A DNA stretch of 64,000 nt, from NCBI GenBank assembly GCA_964370065.1, contig CAYJGK010000006.1, forward strand, positions 1-64,000. The letters run 5' to 3'. The translations under genes and the position numbers were made by a program. The DNA is from CAMQRS01 sp964370065. Its GTDB lineage: Bacteria; Bacillota_I; Bacilli_A; Erysipelotrichales; Erysipelotrichaceae. This document shows positions 36,653 through 44,150 of the stretch, one piece after another. The notes below the pieces were generated by a model. It made no database searches and was not told the origin of the DNA. It worked only from the letters and a program-made list of their open reading frames with translations. Position 1 is the stretch's first letter. Each line of letters begins with the position of its first letter.

Positions 36653-36967
36653 TTACACCTCTACTTTCATTAATTTTATATATTTGTTATTTGTGAAAGC
36701 TACGGTTTCTAATTGAATGACCAAGGTCCTCAATATACACTGCAACAACTCACTATTTTGTATGACTTTGATTTCCACACATCCGGAATCCATCGTGATT
36801 TCACAACTATCCTGACATATCTCATCGATTGCGTTCAATACCCCAACACTAATTGCACTGATTTGAGCACACACTAGATCTAATCCTGATGTGACTGAAT
36901 CGGCATGTCCATTAATCCCAATGTGATGAATTGACTCTTTATGCTTTGATATGAATACCTTGACCAT
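36653..36967 (-). CDS. prp: Ribosomal-processing cysteine protease Prp
   Basis: Prp cleaves the L27 N-terminal extension. The family's catalytic pair is visible: His in INGHAD (near residue 21) and Cys in GLDLVCAQISA (near residue 33). At 104 residues, and between rplU and rpmA as always in Firmicutes, the assignment is firm. The spacing is 3 bp on each side. Confidence 0.93.
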   Translation of the reverse strand: MVKVFISKHKESIHHIGINGHADSVTSGLDLVCAQISAISVGVLNAIDEICQDSCEITMDSGCVEIKVIQNSELLQCILRTLVIQLETVAFTNNKYIKLMKVEV

Positions 36968-36970
36968 AAA

Positions 36971-37282
36971 TTAAGCCTCAATAGAGTTGATTGTTAATTT
37001 AGTATATGGTTGACGGTGACCTTGTTTACGGTGAGTACTTCCTTTTTTAGCTTTGTACTTGTAAATTGTAATTTTTTTAGATTTTCCTTGTTTTTCAACT
37101 GTTGCGCTAACTTTCGCTCCAGCAACGTAAGGTGCACCTACTTTAGTAGTGCTATCTGATACTAATACAACTTTGTCAAATACTACAACTTCACCAGCTT
37201 CAACATCTAGCTTTTCTACGAAAATACTAGTTCCTTCTTCAACACGGATTTGTTTTCCACCTGTTTCAATAATTGCGTACAT
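36971..37282 (-). CDS. rplU: 50S ribosomal protein L21
   Basis: L21 is an early-assembly 23S rRNA-binding protein. The start MYAIIETGGKQIRV and the C-terminal signature KKGSTHRKQGHRQPYTKL are diagnostic. At 103 residues it is standard. RBS AAGGAGG precedes ATG. It is the first gene of the rplU-prp-rpmA unit and lies behind a structured leader. Confidence 0.97.
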   Translation of the reverse strand: MYAIIETGGKQIRVEEGTSIFVEKLDVEAGEVVVFDKVVLVSDSTTKVGAPYVAGAKVSATVEKQGKSKKITIYKYKAKKGSTHRKQGHRQPYTKLTINSIEA

Positions 37283-37391
37283 AGTATACCTCCTTTTCTA
37301 TTTTTTAGTTTAAGACTCGCCACATAAGGTGAACATTTGTTTCTTAAATACCTTATTATGAGCGGTTGTAAGTCAGTAAAGGACATACAAC
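37283..37391 (-). promoter_or_regulatory. Candidate L21 autoregulatory leader
   Basis: The leader of about 109 nt contains a main hairpin of ATAAGGT with ACCTTAT, extended outward by CGC/GCG, and lies exactly where Firmicutes carry the L21 leader RNA. The match is by position and hairpin only; a covariance search (Rfam L21_leader) would decide. Confidence 0.6.
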
Positions 37392-37397
37392 ATAGTT

Positions 37398-37426
37398 ATA
37401 TTACAGTAAAATCATTACTAAGTCAA
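37398..37426 (-). promoter_or_regulatory. Sigma-A promoter of rplU-prp-rpmA
   Basis: TTGACT, a 17-bp spacer and TAATAT. It starts only 26 bp after the dnaE stop, and no terminator for dnaE is visible before it. Confidence 0.82.
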
Positions 37427-37452
37427 CGTTTTTATTAAATGTTTACTCTGCA

Positions 37453-40400
37453 TTACTCCATTGTAATAATTTCAATTTGCCTTGCTAAACAAGAAGTTAC
37501 TTTATCTATTTTCCCTTGCACTACTATATAGTTTCCTCTTTTTAAACGAGCCTGTAATGTACGATATAAATTTGGCATAACGACTACATCAAATTTAGAG
37601 GTATCATCACTGACATTTAAAAATGCCATCCATTCATTTGTTTTTGTTTTATGTTCTTTGATACGATCCACAATACAAACAAACCGAGCATTCATATTTC
37701 CCGTTTTTAATTCGATCAAACTTTGTGCATGCCCCATATTCTGACGAACACTTTGAATCGGATGTGCACGCAAATAAAATCCTAATACATTTTTTTCATT
37801 CTCACAAACCTGCATTAAACGTTCTTTCATGATAGTCATAGCTGGACAACTTACTAAGTCTAAATTAATGCTAGTTTGTCCATTTTGTTCAATACTCACT
37901 AACGAAGCATAGCGCAATGCATCATCTAAAGATACTTTCATAGATAATCGATTGAATCCAAAATCATCCAACGCTCCTGCATCCACTAAACTTTCAATAA
38001 TTTTACGTGAAATGCGATGTAATGAAATACGAGCAATAAAATCAAAGTAATTTTTATATGCCCCATTTTTATTTCTTTCATCAATGATGATTTGACAAGC
38101 AGCTATCCCTACATTTTTAATGTTTAACAAAGGAAAACGAATGCTTCTTTCTTCGATTCGATACGAGGTATGGCTGGTATTAACGCTAGGGTGCAATACC
38201 ACAATCCCTCTTTTTTTAGCTTCAAAAATATATTCACTTGTTTTATACTCACTTCCAATTACACTATTTAATAAACTAGAGAAAAAATATAATGGATAAT
38301 TAGCTTTTAAATAAGCTAATTGAAAAGCAATCATTCCATAAGCCACTGAATGAGAGCGATTAAATCCATAATTAGCAAACTTTTCAATTAATTCATATAC
38401 TTCAATCGCTAATGCTTTTTTATATCCTTTTTCTACTGCACCTGTAATAAAATCTTGGCGTAAAGCTACTATTTCTTTTTCAATTTTTTTTGACATTGCT
38501 TTTCTTAAAATATCTGCTTTCGCTAATGAAAATCCAGCCATCACTTGTGACACTTGCATAATTTGTTCTTGATAAATCATGATTCCATAAGTGGGTTCTA
38601 AAATCGGTTTTAAATCTTCATGCAAGTATTGAATTTTAGAAATGGATTGTCTGTTTTCTAAATACAATGGTATATTTTCCATTGGCCCAGGTCTAAATAA
38701 AGCAATCGCTGCAACCACTTCTTCAAAATTTCTAACTTGTAGTTTACGTAACAAATTTTTCATTCCTTCGCTCTCTAATTGGAAGACTCCCATTGTATCT
38801 ACTTCACGTAACAATGCTAATGTTTTTTTATCTTGCAAGTCAATATTTTGTATGACGATAGGGTGCGGAATACTTTTAGTTACTTGATCAATAATTGTTA
38901 AGTTTCTAAGACCTAAGAAATCAATTTTAATCAATCCCAATTGTTCCAAGTATTCCATCGTATATTGGGTAGAATACAAATCACTCTCCACTTCGATTAA
39001 TGGACACACTTCATCTATATTAACATTAGATAACACAATACCTGCTGCATGTGTACTGATATGGCGTTCTAAACCTTCTAATTGAATAGCCAATGCATAA
39101 AGTTGTTGAAACTTCTTAGACGCTTCTACTACACTTTTAAAGCGCGAAAAATTAGCATATGTAGCAGTTAACGTCACTTTAGGCATGTTGGGCACTAGTT
39201 TTGTAAGTAAATCAATCTCCCGATTTGAAATTCCTAAAACCCTTCCTACATCACGTAGTACTTGTTTGGCACCTAGTGTTCCAAAAGTAGCGATGTGCGC
39301 AACATGTTTTTTTCCATATTTATTTGTTACATAACGAATAACTTCATCTCTTCTATTATCAGGGAAATCAATGTCGATATCCGGCATACTAATACGCTCT
39401 GGATTTAAAAAACGTTCAAATAGTAAATGGTAAGCAATTGGATCCACTTGTGTAATGCCTAAACAATAAGAAACAAGTGAACCAGCAACACTACCACGTC
39501 CTGGCCCCACATAAATCCCTTCACTTTTAGCATAACGAATAAAATCATAAACGATTAAAAAGTAATCCGCAAATCCCATCGACATTATGACATCTAATTC
39601 AAATGCTAAGCGTTTTGTATATTGTTCATTGACCTGATTATGCATACGCTTCATCAAGCCTTGTTTACATAAATTACGCAAATACGTATNNNNNNNNNNN
39701 NNNNNNNNNNNNNNNNNNNNNNNNNNNNNNNNNNNNNNNNNNNNNNNNNNNNNNNNNNNNNNNNNNNNNNNNNNNNNNNNNNNNNNNNNTGATTATGCAT
39801 ACGCTTCATCAAGCCTTGTTTACATAAATTACGCAAATACGTATTTGAATCCACACCATATTTGTTTTTAAACATAGGTAAACTTGCCTTTTTAAAGTCT
39901 AAATTCACTTCACATAAATCAGCGATTTCTTGTGTATGCAACAAATCTTGTGGCTCATATAACTCTTTCATTTCAGCTTCGCTTCTAAAATAACGTTTAC
40001 TGCTATAGTCCAACGTTTTATCATCTAATGTCTTTTGTTGGGCAATTGCACATAATGTTTGATATGCCAACTCATCTTCCTGTGTCTTGCAATAAATACG
40101 ACTCAATGCAAATGTTTGAATACTTAATGCATCACAAATTCGTTTTAAAAAGGCATTGCGCTTATATACAAAGCCTGAATCATTCATTGCAATAGCAACG
40201 TAAAAATAAGCGAAATCATTTTTAATTTGATTAAATAATAATTCTATCGCTTGAAATTCTTCTCTACATAAATAACCAAATAACTCATCATGCGTCCCTG
40301 CCGTTGTTAGAATAATATCATCTTTAAATTGTCGCAACATGTCATAATCTAATATATCTAGAGTCGTATTCAATAAACTTGATAATTGTAATAAACGTTT

Positions 40401-40658
40401 AAAACCATTATTATTTTTCGCATATAAGATAAAATCGAAATTTAATTCCTTTATTTTACAAGTACACTGCATTCCAAAAATTGGCTTGATTCCCTCTTTT
40501 TTACAAGCTTCATAAAAAGCCATACTTCCATGCATTACTCGCTCGTCTACTAAGGCAATACAATTCATTTCATGTTGTTTTGTATAGTCTACAATATCTT
40601 TAATTTTTAATGTACTCGATAATAACGTATATGAACTACGCACATGTAAATGAACCAT
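37453..40658 (-). CDS. dnaE: DNA polymerase III alpha subunit, DnaE type (split only by a false gap)
   Basis: DnaE is a family C replicative polymerase. The N-terminal PHP domain starts VHLHVRSSYTLLSS. The palm carries PDIDIDFPDNRRDEV with catalytic aspartates, the fingers YGFNRSHSVAYGMIAFQ, and a C-terminal OB fold follows. The sequence contains 100 N at 39690-39789 between identical 55-bp copies. After removing 155 bp the gene is one frame of 1016 residues, joining TYLRNLCKQGLMKRMHN to QVNEQYTKRL. It is slightly shorter than Bacillus DnaE (about 1115). ATG 40658 follows GGAGGGG. Confidence 0.93.
39635..39844. repeat. 55-bp duplicated contig ends around a 100-N run in dnaE (assembly artefact)
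   Basis: Bases 39635-39689 and 39790-39844 are identical (55 bp) and flank the Ns. As at 12901-13110, this is an unmerged overlap; deleting 155 bp makes dnaE continuous. Confidence 0.95.
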
Positions 40659-40682
40659 AAAACCCCTCCTATCATAACTATA

Positions 40683-40691
40683 AGTATAGCA
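40683..40691 (-). promoter_or_regulatory. Extended -10 promoter of dnaE
   Basis: TGCTATACT lies 25 bp before the dnaE ATG, immediately after the nrnA terminator. The -35 region is weak. Confidence 0.5.
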
Positions 40692-40700
40692 CAAAAAAGT

Positions 40701-40733
40701 AAAAAAATAGTATCAAACTATGTTTGATACTAT
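40701..40733 (-). terminator. Rho-independent terminator after nrnA
   Basis: A 12-bp stem ATAGTATCAAAC with GTTTGATACTAT is followed by T7. Confidence 0.92.
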
Positions 40734-40736
40734 CGC

Positions 40737-41666
40737 TTATCTCGATAATGTATTCAGTGTTTCCACTAATGTATCAATGTCTTGTAGTGTTAATTTTTTA
40801 ACACCACAAGCTTGTTTATGACCACCACCATTAAATTGGTTTGCCACCTCATCAATTGCGTATCTTTTAGAACGCAAAGAACCATTAAATAAACCATCTT
40901 CATCTGCTTCATCTTGTGTGAATAAACACCACATTTCCATTTCATTAATGTTTGCCATACAAAACACTTTTTCTTTTGCTTCATTATATGATAAACCATA
41001 TTTTTGATAAGATTCTTTATTCATGACTGCATAAATAACTTTATCCTCTACTATGGCACTGCTGCGTATATCACTTACATAACGGAAATCATTTAAACGC
41101 AAATTAGTTCTTTCTTGTAAAATTTGATTTACATCTAGACCACATCCTACTAAATAACTAGCGACAGCAAGTGTGTGTGCAGTTGTATTTGAAGTCGTAA
41201 AATTTGCTGAATCAGCCAATAACCCAAAGTATAAATACTTTGCGCTTTCCTTTGAAATACTTGCTTGCGTAGCACGTATTAAATCCACTAATACTTCACA
41301 TGTAGCACTGGCATTCACATTCACAAATCTTGCATGTCCAAAATCTTCTATTTCTACATGATGATCAATTTTCACAATATATTTAGCTTGTGCATAACGT
41401 GCATCATCTATGCGTTCTACATTGGCTGTATCTAATACGATAGCTAATGAATCTTGAATCACATGGTCTTCCACTTCATCAATATTAGGAAATAAGTATG
41501 CTGCACTTCCCAAACTTTGTCCTAAACAATATACTTTTTTGTTTGGATAATGATCCATGATAAATTGTTTTAAACCGAATTGTGAACCTAAGGCATCCAT
41601 ATCTGCAATTTGGTGTCTAAATAAACAAATTGTGTCATACTGTTCAATGATTTCTAATACATTCAT
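40737..41666 (-). CDS. nrnA: DHH/DHHA1 phosphoesterase, NrnA-like oligoribonuclease/pAp phosphatase
   Basis: NrnA-type enzymes degrade short oligoribonucleotides and can dephosphorylate pAp. The 309-residue protein has the DHH core: HQIADMDALGSQFGL near residue 18, LDTANVERI, the DHH motif in IDHHVEI near residue 99, and LLADSANF. The DHHA1 C-terminus ends with NQFNGGGHKQACG. A c-di-AMP or pApA phosphodiesterase role is possible in this family; membrane segments are absent, so it is not GdpP. It lies 1 bp after ackA. Confidence 0.88.
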   Translation of the reverse strand: MNVLEIIEQYDTICLFRHQIADMDALGSQFGLKQFIMDHYPNKKVYCLGQSLGSAAYLFPNIDEVEDHVIQDSLAIVLDTANVERIDDARYAQAKYIVKIDHHVEIEDFGHARFVNVNASATCEVLVDLIRATQASISKESAKYLYFGLLADSANFTTSNTTAHTLAVASYLVGCGLDVNQILQERTNLRLNDFRYVSDIRSSAIVEDKVIYAVMNKESYQKYGLSYNEAKEKVFCMANINEMEMWCLFTQDEADEDGLFNGSLRSKRYAIDEVANQFNGGGHKQACGVKKLTLQDIDTLVETLNTLSR

Positions 41667-41667
41667 T

Positions 41668-42864
41668 TTATTTTCCTAAAATAGCATAGCAATCTCTAGC
41701 GATAACTACTTCTTCATTTGTTGGAATTAAGAATACTTTTGTTTTTGATTCAGGTCCTGATAATAAAGTTTCTTCCCCACGTAATCCTGTATTGGTTTCA
41801 ACCAAGAAATCAATTCCTAAAGTTGCTTTTAATTTTTGACATACTCTTTCTCTTAAAATATCGTCATTTTCACCTAATCCAGCTGTGAATACAATGGCAT
41901 CTAATCCTTCTAATTGTACATAGTAACTACCAATGAATTGTACAACTTTATTAATGAATAAATCATATGCTAATTCGGCACGTACATTCCCTGCATCAAT
42001 TGCTTCTAAGATGTCTCTACCATCACTTGAAACACCACTTACCCCTAATAATCCTGATTTTTTATTTAAGATTGTATCCATTTCATCTGGTGTACAGTCT
42101 AATGCTTTAATCATGAATGGCACAATTGCTGGATCAATATCTCCACAACGTGTTCCCATCATGATACCACCTAATGGCGTGAATCCCATTGATGTATTAA
42201 CACATTTCCCACCATCTACAGCAGAAATACTACACCCTCCACCTAGGTGACATGTAATAATTTTTGTATCCTTAACATCTTTTTCTAATAATTCAGCACA
42301 TCTTTCCGATACAAATTGGTGCGATGTTCCGTGTGCTCCATATCTTCTTACTTTGTTTTCCGTATACCATTCATATGGTACTGGATAAATGAAGTATTCT
42401 GATTCCATCGTTTGATGGAATGCTGTATCAAAAGTAAAAGAGTGGAAACAATTAGGCAACGCTGCTTTAAATGCACGATACCCTACTAATGCGCCTGGGT
42501 TGTGTAATGGTGCCAATGCACATAATTCTTCTACTTTCGCTTCTACATCAGCATCAACTGCTACGGAACTTGAGAAATATTCACCTCCGTGAACAATTCT
42601 ATGTCCAGCCCCTTTAATTTCATCTAAACTTTCAACAACTCCAAACTTAATTAATGCATCCAATAATAAATTTACTGCTGTTGAATGATCTAATACAGGA
42701 AGAATTTCTTTATTTTTTTCCCCGTTTACCTTGATTGTGAAGATTGCATCTTCAAATCCAATACGTTCTACAATCCCACTTGTAAGAACTTCTTTTTCCG
42801 GCATTTTGTATAACTGGAACTTTAAAGAACTACTACCTGCATTTACTGAAATAATTTTTGTCAT
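41668..42864 (-). CDS. ackA: Acetate kinase
   Basis: This enzyme interconverts acetyl phosphate plus ADP and acetate plus ATP, giving substrate-level ATP in fermentation. The N-terminal signature VNAGSSSLKFQ and the second motif (GAHGTSHQFV, CHLGGGCSISA) are intact. The length is 398 residues. RBS GAGGAG precedes ATG. It follows ylxM by 13 bp, so it seems to be part of the smc-ftsY-ylxM transcript, an unusual partner set. No pta gene is in the window. Confidence 0.96.
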   Translation of the reverse strand: MTKIISVNAGSSSLKFQLYKMPEKEVLTSGIVERIGFEDAIFTIKVNGEKNKEILPVLDHSTAVNLLLDALIKFGVVESLDEIKGAGHRIVHGGEYFSSSVAVDADVEAKVEELCALAPLHNPGALVGYRAFKAALPNCFHSFTFDTAFHQTMESEYFIYPVPYEWYTENKVRRYGAHGTSHQFVSERCAELLEKDVKDTKIITCHLGGGCSISAVDGGKCVNTSMGFTPLGGIMMGTRCGDIDPAIVPFMIKALDCTPDEMDTILNKKSGLLGVSGVSSDGRDILEAIDAGNVRAELAYDLFINKVVQFIGSYYVQLEGLDAIVFTAGLGENDDILRERVCQKLKATLGIDFLVETNTGLRGEETLLSGPESKTKVFLIPTNEEVVIARDCYAILGK

Positions 42865-42877
42865 GTGTTTCTCCTCT

Positions 42878-43192
42878 TTACTCTATTTCTCTTAATTTTT
42901 CTACGTTTTGGTTTACTTTCTCTACCTCGAGTGCACTTAACCTACTATATATTTTACAACGTTTATTAAATTTTTCAACTAATTCCAACTTAAGTTCGTA
43001 ATCTTTTAAATTTTTGACTACTCTTTTGCTTGTGTCTTGAACAGCACTTCTAGAAATTTCCAATATTTCACTAATTTCTGATAAAGAATAGTTCTCCCGA
43101 TAATACAAATTCATCACTGATTTTTGTTTATCTGTTAGCAATACATCATAAAAATCTAATAACTGGTTAATATATTCAAATTCATCATTCAT
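42878..43192 (-). CDS. ylxM: SRP-associated DNA-binding-like protein YlxM
   Basis: This 104-residue helix-turn-helix protein of the YlxM/p13 family is linked to the signal recognition particle in Firmicutes. The sigma-70 region-4-like HTH reads YSLSEISEILEISRSAVQD near residue 38. ATG 43192 (RBS AAGGAT) overlaps the ftsY end by 8 nt. The family is usually next to ffh; here it is with ftsY, and ffh lies about 19 kb away. Confidence 0.88.
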   Translation of the reverse strand: MNDEFEYINQLLDFYDVLLTDKQKSVMNLYYRENYSLSEISEILEISRSAVQDTSKRVVKNLKDYELKLELVEKFNKRCKIYSRLSALEVEKVNQNVEKLREIE

Positions 43193-44150
43193 CTTGTAAT
43201 CCTTCACACAAACTGTATAAATAACTTTCTGGATCAAAAACTTTTAAATCATCCACTTTTTCTCCTAATCCAATATATTTCACAGGGATTTTCAATAAAT
43301 CATTAATCGCAATTACGATTCCCCCTTTTGCTGTCCCATCTAATTTAGTTAAGATGATACCATTTACATTAGTGGACTCCATAAATAACTCTGCTTGTGA
43401 AATTCCATTTTGTCCAGTTGTAGCATCTAATACTAAATACACTTGATTTGGTTGACCGCTAATTTCTTTATCAATAACTCGGTGCATCTTACTTAACTCT
43501 TGCATTAAATTTACCTTATTTTGTAGTCGTCCAGCAGTATCTGCAATTAGAATATCAATATTATGTTCTTTTGCATAACGACATCCATCTACCAATGCCG
43601 CACTTGGGTCGCCATTTTCTTTTCCCATAATACAGTGAATAGATAAACGATCTGCCCAACGTTTTAACTGTTCAATCGCCCCAGCTCTAAAGGTATCTGC
43701 TGCTACCACTGCTACACTTTTTTGTTCATTTAGGAAGTGATTGGCTAATTTAGCAGTAGAGGTTGTTTTTCCACTTCCGTTGATACCAACCATTAAAATA
43801 ACAGTAGGTCCATTGGGGTTACATTCCATATCTGCTGTAGTATTCACATATAAATCTAGCATTACTTCTACTAGGCATTCATTGATTTGACTCATTGTTT
43901 TTAGTTTTTGATCCATCGCTCTATTTTCGACTTCATTGACTATCTTTTGTGCTGTTTTAATTCCTAAATCAGCTTCTAACAAAACAATCATCAATTCCTC
44001 TAAAAAAGATTCGTTTACCCCTGTAAAGTTAAGTGATAAACGTCTAATTTTTTCCGAAAAACTTGTTCTTGTCTTCGTTAAACCTGTTAAATATACATCA
44101 TTGTCTTTTTTTGATGCAAAGGTTTGTTTTAATTTTGAAAAAATACCCAT
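43185..44150 (-). CDS. ftsY: Signal recognition particle receptor FtsY
   Basis: FtsY is the membrane-associated SRP receptor GTPase. The NG domain is complete: VGINGSGKTTSTAKLA near residue 110, DTAGR, and TKLDGTAKGG. The 321-residue protein has only a short N-terminal region and lacks the long acidic A domain of E. coli, as in many Gram-positives. It overlaps smc by one base (TAATG). Confidence 0.95.
   Translation of the reverse strand: MGIFSKLKQTFASKKDNDVYLTGLTKTRTSFSEKIRRLSLNFTGVNESFLEELMIVLLEADLGIKTAQKIVNEVENRAMDQKLKTMSQINECLVEVMLDLYVNTTADMECNPNGPTVILMVGINGSGKTTSTAKLANHFLNEQKSVAVVAADTFRAGAIEQLKRWADRLSIHCIMGKENGDPSAALVDGCRYAKEHNIDILIADTAGRLQNKVNLMQELSKMHRVIDKEISGQPNQVYLVLDATTGQNGISQAELFMESTNVNGIILTKLDGTAKGGIVIAINDLLKIPVKYIGLGEKVDDLKVFDPESYLYSLCEGLQDE

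Noticed and set aside
39654..40694. dnaE as a split gene or pseudogene
   Set aside because: The break is a 100-N run between identical 55-bp ends; removing 155 bp gives one intact frame.
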